From Serratia bockelmannii (GTDB lineage: Bacteria; Pseudomonadota; Gammaproteobacteria; Enterobacterales; Enterobacteriaceae): a DNA stretch of 64,000 nucleotides. Below are positions 34,061 through 42,072 of this stretch, piece after piece (position 1 is the first letter of the stretch; every line of letters starts with the position of its first letter). The position numbers and the translations under genes are program-made. Location of the stretch: the NCBI RefSeq assembly GCF_008011855.1, contig NZ_VOUX01000033.1, forward strand, positions 186,001-250,000, given 5' to 3'. A model generated the notes under the pieces. The model had not been told where the DNA came from. It was given only the letters and a program-made list of their open reading frames with translations, and searched no databases.

Positions 34061-35362
34061 ATGAAGCTATCATCCCTGGCGCTCACTCTTGCTGCCGTTT
34101 TGGCGGTGGCCGGCTGCGATAACAGCGCCGTCATTTCGCCGGAACAACAAATGGGCCCGGATCCGACATTACCGCCGGCGCAAAACTTTCTGATTCCGCC
34201 GATGCAGGTGCCTAAGGGCGTGGGTTGGCAACAGAACCAGATGCCGAAAGTGGCCGAAGGATTGAAAATCGACAAGGTGGCGGACGGTTTGCTGCATCCG
34301 CGCCAGCTGCTTACCCTGCCCAACGGCGATGTGTTGGTGGTGGAAGCCAACGGCCCGGGCACCGAAGCGGTCAGCACGACCAAGCAGCTGATCGCCGGGC
34401 TGGTGAAAGGCCAATCCGGTAAAGGCGGCAAAGGCGGCAACCGCATCACCCTGCTGCGCCCAACTGCCGACGGCGGCTGGGAAAAGCATATCTTCCTCGA
34501 GGGGCTCGATTCCCCGTTCGGCGTCCAGTTGATTGGCAACACCCTGTACGTGGCCAACACCGGCAATATCATGCAGTACGCCTATCAGCCGGGCGAAACG
34601 CGCATCAGCGATCCGGGTAAAGAGCTGGCCGATCTGCCGGACACCATCAACCACCACTGGACCAAGGCCCTGCTGGCTAGCCCGGACGGCAAAAAGCTGT
34701 ATGTCGGCGTCGGCTCCAACAGCAACATCACCGAAAATGGCCTGGCCGTAGAGTACCGGCGCGCCGCGGTACTGGAAGTGGACACCGCCTCTGGTGCCAG
34801 CCGCATCTTCGCCAGCGGCCTGCGTAATCCGACCGGGCTGCAGTGGGAACCGCACAGCGGCAAGCTGTGGGCCATCGTCAACGAGCGTGACGAGATCGGC
34901 GCCGATCTGGTGCCTGACTATCTGACCTCGGTGCAGGACGGCGGCTTCTACGGCTGGCCTTACAGCTATTTCGGCCAGCACGTCGATCGTCGGGTGCAGC
35001 CGGCGCGGCCGGATCGGGTGGCGAAAGCCATCAAGCCGGACTACGCCCTGAGCTCCCACGTCGCGCCGCTGGGGCTGCTGTTCTATACCGCAAGCGCACT
35101 GCCGGCCGAGTATCGCGGCGGCGCCTTTGTCAGCGAACACGGCAGCTGGGATCGCTCGCCGCTGAACGGCTACCGGGTCAGCTACGTGGCGTTCGAGCAA
35201 GGCAAGCCGGTCGGCAAACTGAAAGCGGTGGTGACCGGATTTGTCTCCGACGACGAGAAAGAACTCTATGGCGCACCGGTAGGGCTAGCGATTGACTCGT
35301 CCGGCGCCCTGCTGATTGCGGATGACGTGGGTAACACCGTTTGGCGCGTCAGCGCTAAATAA
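34061..35362 (+). CDS. PQQ-dependent sorbosone/glucose dehydrogenase-like lipoprotein
   Basis: The 433-residue protein has a lipoprotein signal ending LAVAGC (Cys18). It carries the soluble-glucose/sorbosone-dehydrogenase beta-propeller: LLHPRQLLTLPNGDVLVVEANGPG, DSPFGVQLIGNTLYVANTGNI, ASGLRNPTGLQWEP, WAIVNERDEIGADLVPDYLTSVQDGGFYGWPYSYFG and FVSEHGSWDRSPLNGYRV. These match the quinoprotein active-site region (YGWP, HGSWDR). The reaction would oxidise a periplasmic aldose or aldehyde with PQQ as cofactor. It is co-transcribed with the DUF2231 membrane protein. No PQQ biosynthesis genes lie in this window. Confidence 0.88.
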   Translation: MKLSSLALTLAAVLAVAGCDNSAVISPEQQMGPDPTLPPAQNFLIPPMQVPKGVGWQQNQMPKVAEGLKIDKVADGLLHPRQLLTLPNGDVLVVEANGPGTEAVSTTKQLIAGLVKGQSGKGGKGGNRITLLRPTADGGWEKHIFLEGLDSPFGVQLIGNTLYVANTGNIMQYAYQPGETRISDPGKELADLPDTINHHWTKALLASPDGKKLYVGVGSNSNITENGLAVEYRRAAVLEVDTASGASRIFASGLRNPTGLQWEPHSGKLWAIVNERDEIGADLVPDYLTSVQDGGFYGWPYSYFGQHVDRRVQPARPDRVAKAIKPDYALSSHVAPLGLLFYTASALPAEYRGGAFVSEHGSWDRSPLNGYRVSYVAFEQGKPVGKLKAVVTGFVSDDEKELYGAPVGLAIDSSGALLIADDVGNTVWRVSAK

Positions 35363-35371
35363 CGTTAACGG

Positions 35372-35391
35372 GCAGGTTCCGATGAACCTGC
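35372..35391. terminator. Hairpin between convergent genes, possible terminator
   Basis: GCAGGTT (35372-35378) pairs with AACCTGC (35385-35391) across CCGATG. It lies right after the sorbosone dehydrogenase stop and faces the convergent methyltransferase stop. There is no T-run. The palindrome GTGACATTGTCAC follows at 35394-35406. Confidence 0.45.
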
Positions 35392-35402
35392 TCGTGACAT
35401 TG

Positions 35403-36011
35403 TCACTCAACGGCTTGCGCCAGCCAGACCGTTCTTCCCCCGCAGGCGGGATCTTCCACCACATGATCCACCACGCGGAAGCCATTCTCCTGCAGCAAGC
35501 GCGTGTACTCCTCCGGCGCCAGGCTGGCGTGAAACAGCGGCTGGCCTTCGAAGCTGCCAATCGCCACGCCGTCTGCAGGGCCGCTGGTGAACATCAGTGC
35601 GGCATGCTGCCCGGCATGACGTCTGAACAGCGGAAACATGCGGCGTTGATCGTCGCGCGCCAGATGGAAGAAGCTGTCCCAGGCCAGCAGGCCGTCGAAC
35701 TTCGCCGCTAAATCCAGCTGGCGCATATCCATTTGCCGCCATTCCTGCTGCGGAAAACGCTGCCGGCAGCGCGCGATCATCGCCTGCGCACCGTCGATGC
35801 CGGTCACCCGATGCCCCTGTTCGATAAAATAGGCGGCAATCGGCACGCCATTGCCGCAGCCGAGATCGAGCAGCCGCGCATTGGCCGGGGTGAGCTGCAA
35901 AAAGCGATCGAGCCACGGCCGCTCAAACAGCGTGGTGGGTCTGAGGCGTTCCCAGGTGGCGGCATGTTCGTCATAAAGTGGGATAATGGAGCTCGCCAGT
36001 TTTTCCGTCAT
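35403..36011 (-). CDS. SAM-dependent methyltransferase (class I)
   Basis: The 202-residue protein starts MTEKLASSIIPLYDEHAATWERLRP; the ATG at 36011 has GGGGA nine bases upstream and longer starts lack support. ARLLDLGCGNGVPIAAYFIEQGHRVTGIDGAQAMIARC is SAM-binding motif I with the acidic residue of motif II. DSFFHLARDDQRRMFPLF follows. The substrate is not predictable. The stop codon lies in the 13-bp palindrome at 35394. Confidence 0.87.
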   Translation of the reverse strand: MTEKLASSIIPLYDEHAATWERLRPTTLFERPWLDRFLQLTPANARLLDLGCGNGVPIAAYFIEQGHRVTGIDGAQAMIARCRQRFPQQEWRQMDMRQLDLAAKFDGLLAWDSFFHLARDDQRRMFPLFRRHAGQHAALMFTSGPADGVAIGSFEGQPLFHASLAPEEYTRLLQENGFRVVDHVVEDPACGGRTVWLAQAVE

Positions 36012-36186
36012 TAATATTGTCCCCATCACGTTATTGGCGCCAAAAAATAGCCTTTGGTCAGAATTAAAGCGCTTATCCGATAATATATTCATCAACAGAC
36101 CGTTGACCAGAAATAAAAGGTTTTAACATTTCTACATAAACCAGTACAATTCCCTACCCTGTGTTAACCCTTTTTTTAGGTTGATT

Positions 36187-36642
36187 GTGTCGTTAATTCA
36201 GCGCTCTGCATCGCGAAATCGGGCCGCCGCCTGGTTAGGGATGTTTGCCATTCTGATGTTGTTCATTGCGCCGGTGGTCTCGCGATCCCTGGAGCATGTA
36301 CGCGCCGGAAGTGCTGGAACGACCGCCATGGCGGATTGCGGCATGGCGATGCCGATGCATCATGGGATGCACTCGCCGCCGCCTGAGCCTGAAAAAGCCT
36401 CACAGCCGCTGATGCAGCACGGCGGCGGCCACCACAACATGGCGATGATGATGGACGATAGCGCCTGCGGCTACTGCGTGCTGTTGCTGCACGCGCCGCT
36501 GCTGGACGTGAGCCACGCCCCGCTGTTCTGGTCCCAGTCGCTGGCTTCACGCCCGCCGCCGATCCACTACCTCGTTCCCCTGTTTGCCCACGTTGTTCAC
36601 ACCGAATTACAGCCGCGCGCGCCCCCCATTTCTTTCCTCTGA
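36187..36642 (+). CDS. DUF2946 family protein, copper-linked
   Basis: The protein has about 151 residues, starting at GTG after AGG. One N-terminal hydrophobic segment (WLGMFAILMLFIAPVVSRSL) is followed by a Met/His-rich stretch (MAMPMHHGMHSPPP, HGGGHHNMAMMM) and CGYCVLLLHAPLL, the DUF2946 hallmark. Such proteins sit next to copper receptors and probably bind Cu(I) in the periplasm. It is 222 bp upstream of the TonB-dependent copper receptor on the same strand. The start could also be the TTG two codons earlier. Confidence 0.82.
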   Translation: MSLIQRSASRNRAAAWLGMFAILMLFIAPVVSRSLEHVRAGSAGTTAMADCGMAMPMHHGMHSPPPEPEKASQPLMQHGGGHHNMAMMMDDSACGYCVLLLHAPLLDVSHAPLFWSQSLASRPPPIHYLVPLFAHVVHTELQPRAPPISFL

Positions 36643-36864
36643 TTTAACAATAAGCCCATTGCCGTTCTCTGTATTGCCGTTGATCGCTTCAACCCGGCGG
36701 AATTAATTCGCCCAACGGTTAATCATCGAGACGACATTATTAGTCCGGTTATTTCCACGTTGATGGAATTAACCCCCGTATTTTCCGATGGTGATTTTCG
36801 CCAGGCCGCCCCACGCCTGAATAATCCCTCGGCCAAGAACGGAAAAGAGTTAGCTTAAGGAAAG

Positions 36865-38934
36865 ATGATGTTTAAACCGACTTATAAAAAGAACGCCGTT
36901 ACCCGCGCCATCACCGCCGCCATGCCGCTGTTCCTGCTGGCCGGCTACGCGGCGCAGGCGCATCAGCCCCCTACCGGCGCACAAGTTAATGATGGCGACG
37001 TGATCACCGTTACCGCACCGCTCTACTCTCCGCTGACCATCGTGACGTCACCGAAAACCCCGCGTCAGCCGGTGCCGGCCAGCGATGGCTCGGACTACCT
37101 GAAAACCATTCCCGGCTTTTCTCAGATCCGCAACGGCGGCACCAACGGCGATCCGGTATTTCGCGGCATGTTCGGTTCGCGGTTGAAGATCCTCACCGAC
37201 GGTTCAGAGATGCTCGGCGCCTGCCCATCGAGAATGGATGCGCCCACCTCTTACATCTCGCCGGAAAGCTTCGATCTGCTGACCATCACCAAAGGGCCGC
37301 AGACGGTGCTGTGGGGGCCGGGTTCGTCGGCGGGCACCGTGCGTTTCGAACGTGAACGTCCGCGCTTCGACGAGCCGGGTATCAAGGGCAACGCCAGCGT
37401 GCTGACCGGCTCCAATGGCCGCTGGGACGAGAATATCGACGTCAGCCTCGGCGCCGAGCAAGGTTACTTGCGGGTGATGGCCAACAAATCCCGCTCCAAC
37501 GATTATCAGGACGGCACCAATACGCGCGTGCCGTCGCGCTGGGACAAGTGGAACGGCGATCTGGCGCTCGGCTGGACGCCGGACAACGATACGCTGCTGG
37601 AAGTGACCATGGGCCGCGGCAACGGCGAAGCGCGCTATGCCGGCCGCAGCATGGACGGTTCGCAGTTCAAACGCGAAAGCCTGGGCATGCGGGTGGAAAA
37701 ATCCAACATCGGCGAGGTGCTGGATAAGCTGGAAGCTCAGGTCTACTACAACTACGCCAACCACGTGATGGACAACGTCACCCTGCGCTCGCCGGGCAGC
37801 GGTGGCATGGGGGGGCACGGCGGCCATGGCGGTATGAGCATGGGGGGCCACGGCGGGCACATGATGTCTTCCGGCATGACGATGCAGCTCGATCGCCGCA
37901 CCGTCGGCGGCCGCGTGATGGGCACCTGGCAGTGGCAGGACGTGAAGCTTGAAAGCGGCCTGGACACGCAGACCAACACCCACCGCAGCATGAGCCGCGG
38001 CAGCTGGGAAAAAGACGCCCAGTTCAACAGCTACGGCGCCTTCAGTGAGCTGACCTGGTCCACCAGCGAGCAGGATAAACTGATCGGTGGCGCGCGGCTC
38101 GATCGCACCCTGGTGGAGAATTTCCGCAGCGGCAGCGATGGGGAGCGTTCAGACACCCTGCCTAGCGGCTTTATGCGTCTTGAGCATACGCTGGCCGACC
38201 TGCCGCTGATGTTGTATGCCGGCGTCGGTTATACCGAGCGCTTCCCGGATTACTGGGAGTTATTCTCGCCGAAGCTGGGCCCGAACGGCAGCAAGGATCC
38301 GTTCTCCAGCGTCAAGAGCGAGAAAACCACGCAGCTCGACATCGGCGCACAATACAACGGCAAGCGCTTCAACGGCTGGGTCTCCGCTTATGTGGGCCGC
38401 GTCGATGATTTCATCCTGTTCAAATACGATCCGCACAATGCGCGTCTCAGCCAGGCCGATAACGTCAACGCCAACATCATGGGCGGCGAAATGGGCATGG
38501 GTTACCAACTGAGCGAGCACTGGAAAACCGACGCCAGCCTGGCCTACTCCTGGGGTAAAAACACCAGCGACGGCCGCCCGCTGCCGCAGATCCCGCCGCT
38601 GGAGGCACGCTTGGGGCTGACCTATGAGTACGGCGACTGGAGCGGCACCGGTCTGTGGCGTCTGGTCAGCAGCCAGCACCGTGTGGCGATCAACGAAGGC
38701 AACGTGGTGGGCAAAGACTTTGCCGAAAGCGCCGGCTTCGGCGTGCTCTCCGCCAACGCCGCCTACAAGGTGAATAAAAACGTCAAGCTGAGCGCCGGTC
38801 TGGATAATATCCTGAACAAGACCTACAGCGAGCACCTTAACCTGGCGGGCAACAGCGCCTTCGGCTATTCGGCCAACAGCGCGGTGAATGAACCGGGCCG
38901 CACCCTGTGGGCCAAGGTTAACGTCACCTTCTAA
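36865..38934 (+). CDS. TonB-dependent copper receptor (OprC/NosA type)
   Basis: The 689-residue outer-membrane barrel has a signal peptide (to about AQA), a TonB box region (DVITVTAP), a plug (FRGMFGSRLKILTDGSEMLGACPSRMDAPTSYISPE) and an aromatic C-terminal end (LWAKVNVTF). The plug carries C120 and M124, the CxxxM copper ligands known from Pseudomonas OprC. An extracellular loop at about 312-340 is almost only Gly, His and Met (GGMGGHGGHGGMSMGGHGGH), a likely copper-capturing lid. The ATG pair follows AAGGAAAG. The upstream DUF2946 gene supports a copper role. Confidence 0.93.
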   Translation: MMFKPTYKKNAVTRAITAAMPLFLLAGYAAQAHQPPTGAQVNDGDVITVTAPLYSPLTIVTSPKTPRQPVPASDGSDYLKTIPGFSQIRNGGTNGDPVFRGMFGSRLKILTDGSEMLGACPSRMDAPTSYISPESFDLLTITKGPQTVLWGPGSSAGTVRFERERPRFDEPGIKGNASVLTGSNGRWDENIDVSLGAEQGYLRVMANKSRSNDYQDGTNTRVPSRWDKWNGDLALGWTPDNDTLLEVTMGRGNGEARYAGRSMDGSQFKRESLGMRVEKSNIGEVLDKLEAQVYYNYANHVMDNVTLRSPGSGGMGGHGGHGGMSMGGHGGHMMSSGMTMQLDRRTVGGRVMGTWQWQDVKLESGLDTQTNTHRSMSRGSWEKDAQFNSYGAFSELTWSTSEQDKLIGGARLDRTLVENFRSGSDGERSDTLPSGFMRLEHTLADLPLMLYAGVGYTERFPDYWELFSPKLGPNGSKDPFSSVKSEKTTQLDIGAQYNGKRFNGWVSAYVGRVDDFILFKYDPHNARLSQADNVNANIMGGEMGMGYQLSEHWKTDASLAYSWGKNTSDGRPLPQIPPLEARLGLTYEYGDWSGTGLWRLVSSQHRVAINEGNVVGKDFAESAGFGVLSANAAYKVNKNVKLSAGLDNILNKTYSEHLNLAGNSAFGYSANSAVNEPGRTLWAKVNVTF

Positions 38935-38941
38935 GCCATCC

Positions 38942-38969
38942 ACCGGGCGATGGGCAACCGTCGCCCGGT
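38942..38969 (+). terminator. Hairpin after the copper receptor gene
   Basis: ACCGGGCGA (38942-38950) pairs with TCGCCCGGT (38961-38969), a 9-bp GC-rich stem just behind the stop codon. No T-run follows. Confidence 0.45.
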
Positions 38970-39075
38970 CATGCGATATGCGATCCGGTTCTTAGGATAT
39001 GAGTTTTAAGTTTTTCCCATTCGGTTTAGCGGCGATTACTATCACCCTCAACGTAATCAACGATCCGGAGGGAAT

Positions 39076-39237
39076 ATGCAAAAGCTCACTCGTTTTCTGG
39101 CCCTGCTCGGCGAGCTGATGATCGAAAAAGCCGACGATGTCGCGCCACAGGCTACTCAGCCAGACGATCGCGACGACGCGTTGCCACCGCGCCTCGAACG
39201 CGGCGTTCCGCTGGCCGACCGCTTCCTGTTCATGTAA
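39076..39237 (+). CDS. Small 53-residue protein of unknown function
   Basis: An ATG five bases after GGAGGG opens a 53-codon frame: MQKLTRFLALLGELMIEKAD..., then an acidic centre (QPDDRDDALPPRLERG) and VPLADRFLFM. The short N-terminal amphipathic helix and the ribosome site support real translation. There is no signal peptide or cysteine. It stands alone between the copper receptor and a LysR gene. The function is not recognised. Confidence 0.6.
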   Translation: MQKLTRFLALLGELMIEKADDVAPQATQPDDRDDALPPRLERGVPLADRFLFM

Positions 39238-39259
39238 TTTCCCGCGCTGTTTAACCCGC

Positions 39260-40153
39260 TTACACTGACCGCACGATATGTTCGCGCAGCCACCGGTGAG
39301 CGGGATCTCGATGCGATCGTTCGTGCCACAGCATGGTCATTTCAAACCCCGGCACCGCCAGCGGCGGCTCGAGTTGTTGCAATAAAGGCTGGTTGCGCAC
39401 CAGCCGCTCCGGCAGCATCGCCACCAAATCGGACTGCGCCAGCACCGAGATCACGAAGAGAAAATGCGGCACGGAAAGCACCACGCGCCGCGTCAGCCCC
39501 ACGTCCGCCAGCGCTTGGTCGGTGATGCCGTAGAAACCGGCGCCGTCCGGCGAAACCATCACCTGCTCCAATTCGCAAAATTGCGCCAGCGTCAGGTTTT
39601 CATGCAGTTTAGGATGGCCGACTCTGCCCACCAGCACATAGCGTTCACTGAACAGCGTGCGCTGACGCAAACCGGGCGGCGCCCCTTCACGGGTGTGAAA
39701 CGCCAGATCGATCTCTCCCTGTTCCGCCAGTTTGGCGATGCGTGACGGCGCGGTTTCCAGCACCGCCAGCCGGGTGCCGGGCGCCGCCGTGCGCAAACCG
39801 TTCAGCGCCGGCAGGACGATGGTGGATTCGCCGTAGTCGAAGGCGGCCACACGCCAGGTATCGGCCGCCACGGCGGGATCGAACGGCGTCGCCGGCGTTA
39901 CCGCCAACTCAAGCGCCGCCAGCGCCTGGCGCAGCGGTTCCCGCAGCTGCTCCGCTCTGGCGGTAGGACGCATGCCGCGCGGGCCGGGCAACAGCAGCGG
40001 ATCGTCAAAGATCGCCCGCAGTTTGGCGAGATGCACGCTGACCGCCGGCTGAGAGAAATTGAGCCGCTGCGCCGCGCGCGTAACGTTGTGCTCCGCCAGC
40101 AGCGCGTCGAGCGTCACCAGCAGATTGAGATCCAGCCGCCTTAAATTATTCAT
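39260..40153 (-). CDS. LysR-family regulator (NodD-like branch)
   Basis: The 297-residue protein starts NNLRRLDLNLLVTLDALLAEHNVTRAAQRLNFSQPAVSVHLAKLRAIFDDPLLL, a LysR headpiece of the NodD/LeuO-like branch. The effector domain contains LPERLVRNQPLLQQLEPPLAVPGFEMTMLWHERSHRDPAHRWL, the usual C-terminal motif. It is divergent from the NQO-type flavoprotein at 40238 across 84 bp and probably activates it in response to a quinone-like compound. Confidence 0.9.
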   Translation of the reverse strand: MNNLRRLDLNLLVTLDALLAEHNVTRAAQRLNFSQPAVSVHLAKLRAIFDDPLLLPGPRGMRPTARAEQLREPLRQALAALELAVTPATPFDPAVAADTWRVAAFDYGESTIVLPALNGLRTAAPGTRLAVLETAPSRIAKLAEQGEIDLAFHTREGAPPGLRQRTLFSERYVLVGRVGHPKLHENLTLAQFCELEQVMVSPDGAGFYGITDQALADVGLTRRVVLSVPHFLFVISVLAQSDLVAMLPERLVRNQPLLQQLEPPLAVPGFEMTMLWHERSHRDPAHRWLREHIVRSV

Positions 40154-40237
40154 GGTTATACCTGGGATAACGGTAATTCATTTCTAATATACCTTGTGAC
40201 GCCCTAACCTGCAGCTCTCACACCAAGGAGAGTTGCT

Positions 40238-41014
40238 ATGAATGTGCTGATTGTTTACGCCCACCCGGAGCCGCAGTCGCTGACCGGCTCACTGAAAAAC
40301 TTCGCCGTTGAGCGCCTGACGCAGGCCGGTCATCAGGTACAGGTGTCCGATCTGTACGCCATGAAGTGGAAAGCGGCACTTGACGCCAACGACAGCCTGG
40401 AAGGTGCATCAGGGCCCCGTTTCGATCCTTCGTTGGATTCCCAGCGCGCGTTTGCCAACGGCGTGCAGAGCGCCGATATCGAACGGGAGCAGCAAAAATT
40501 GCGCTGGGCGGACGCGGTGCTGCTACAGTTTCCGCTGTGGTGGTTCTCGATGCCGGCGATTCTGAAAGGCTGGTTCGAGCGTGTCTATGCCTATGGTTTT
40601 GCCTATGGCGTCGGTGAGCATTCCGATACGCATTGGGGCGACCGTTACGGCGAGGGTATGTTGGCGGGCAAACGGGCGATGCTGATCGTCAGCGCCGGCG
40701 GGTGGGAATCCCATTACGCCCCGCGCGGTGTCAACGGGCCGATCGACGATATCCTGTTTCCGATCCAGCACGGCATGCTGCATTACCCAGGCTTCGAGGT
40801 GCTGCCGCCGTTTGTCACCTACCGCGCCGGAAAGACCGACGAGACGCGCTTCGCCGCCCTGTGCGAGCAGCTCGGGCAACGGCTCGATACCCTGTGGCAC
40901 ACCGAGCCCATTCCGTTTCGGCGACAGAACGCCGGTGACTACCTGATCCCGCAGTTGACGCTGAAAGCGCATCTCGCGCCGGGTCAGGACGGTTTCGGCG
41001 TTCACATCGAGTAG
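40238..41014 (+). CDS. NAD(P)H dehydrogenase (quinone), NQO1-type flavodoxin-fold protein
   Basis: The 258-residue protein begins MNVLIVYAHPEPQSLTGSLKNFAVERL, the FMN/FAD phosphate loop of NQO1/MdaB-type enzymes. It continues LQFPLWWFSMPAILKGWFERVYAYGFAYGVG (flavin and substrate region) and LIVSAGGWESHYAPRGVNGPIDDIL. These enzymes reduce quinones by two electrons. CAAGGAGAG precedes the start. It is divergent from LysR 39260. Confidence 0.88.
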   Translation: MNVLIVYAHPEPQSLTGSLKNFAVERLTQAGHQVQVSDLYAMKWKAALDANDSLEGASGPRFDPSLDSQRAFANGVQSADIEREQQKLRWADAVLLQFPLWWFSMPAILKGWFERVYAYGFAYGVGEHSDTHWGDRYGEGMLAGKRAMLIVSAGGWESHYAPRGVNGPIDDILFPIQHGMLHYPGFEVLPPFVTYRAGKTDETRFAALCEQLGQRLDTLWHTEPIPFRRQNAGDYLIPQLTLKAHLAPGQDGFGVHIE

Positions 41015-41051
41015 CCGGAGGCGCACGCCCTGGCGCATCCGGGGCGTGGCG

Positions 41052-41606
41052 TTAATTCAGGGCGGCGAGAAATGTCTGGTAGCCCTGTGCGCTGCTGTCC
41101 AGCTCATGCTGCTGAACCTGCTCTGCCACCCCGTCCGAAGCGGCCTCCTTGCCATAAAAGGCGAAGAACGAGGCATAGTCGGCCCGCACGTAACCGGCGG
41201 TGACTTCAAACGGCCGGAAGATTTCCTCCAGCGAGTAGCGATAACGCCCTTCACGCGCGTAATCTTCTGCGCGCACGCCCGCCGTGACCGCCAGCGCCAG
41301 TTTCTTGTTCTGCATCTTATAGCCGCTGCGGGAACCGTAGGCCCAGCCGTAGGTGAGCACGTCGTCCAGCCATTTTTTCAGCAGCGGCGGGCTGCTGAAC
41401 CAGTAAATCGGGAACTGCAGCACGATGTTGTCATGCGCTTCAATCAACTGCTGTTCTTTGGCGACGTCGATCTGCCAGTCCGGATAGGCCTGATGCAATT
41501 CGTGCACCGTATACCGCTCCGGATAGCGACGCAGTTCCTCCAGCCAACGTTTGTTAACCACCGAGTTCGCCATATCGGGATGGGCCACGATCACCAAGGT
41601 TTTCAT
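41052..41606 (-). CDS. NAD(P)H oxidoreductase, KefF/YwrO-like flavoprotein
   Basis: The 184-residue flavodoxin-fold protein begins MKTLVIVAHPDMANSVVNKRWLEEL and has IVLQFPIYWFSSPPLLKKWLDDVLTYGWAYG, the quinone-reductase signature of the KefF/YwrO/MdaB group. It is a second, shorter relative of the enzyme at 40238, convergent with it. It is divergent from an HxlR regulator, a common arrangement for quinone- or aldehyde-induced reductases. Confidence 0.88.
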   Translation of the reverse strand: MKTLVIVAHPDMANSVVNKRWLEELRRYPERYTVHELHQAYPDWQIDVAKEQQLIEAHDNIVLQFPIYWFSSPPLLKKWLDDVLTYGWAYGSRSGYKMQNKKLALAVTAGVRAEDYAREGRYRYSLEEIFRPFEVTAGYVRADYASFFAFYGKEAASDGVAEQVQQHELDSSAQGYQTFLAALN

Positions 41607-41708
41607 ACTGATTTCTCCAGTCAGGTGTTTCGACGCATCTTAGGGTATGCTGACAGAATGTAAAATACGCACACTCACGACACATACTTACCTTGGGGAA
41701 AGTATAAA

Positions 41709-42068
41709 ATGACCGCCGAATCTCACTGCAGCCCAACGGGCATCAGTCTCGAAGACACCGGCTATGGCTACACCCTGTCGGTGATCAACGGCAAATATAA
41801 AATGATTATTCTCTACTGGCTGGCGCTGTATAAGCCAGTATTGCGGTTCAACGAGCTGCAGCGCTGCATCGGCACCATTTCGTACAAAACGCTGAGTTCG
41901 ACGCTGAAAGAGCTGGAAAAAGACCGGCTAGTGGTGAGAAAGGAGTATCCGCAGATCCCGCCCAAGGTGGAGTACAGCCTGTCCGAACGCGGGCGTTCGC
42001 TGATCCCGGTGATCGACATGATGTGTAACTGGGGGGAACAGCACCGGCCGGAACAGCCGGTGCCCTGA
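41709..42068 (+). CDS. HxlR-family transcriptional regulator
   Basis: The 119-residue winged-helix protein contains ALYKPVLRFNELQRCIGTISYKTLSSTLKELEKDRLVVRKEYPQIPPKVEYSLSERGRSLIPVIDMMCNWG, the complete HxlR domain. The N-terminal extension holds the single Cys7; a second cysteine, Cys58, lies in the DNA-binding region (LQRCIG), and either could sense electrophiles as in YodB/HypR. It is divergent from the oxidoreductase at 41052. ATACTT...AAGTAT inverted repeats just upstream of the start may be its operator. Confidence 0.9.
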   Translation: MTAESHCSPTGISLEDTGYGYTLSVINGKYKMIILYWLALYKPVLRFNELQRCIGTISYKTLSSTLKELEKDRLVVRKEYPQIPPKVEYSLSERGRSLIPVIDMMCNWGEQHRPEQPVP

Positions 42069-42072
42069 GAGG

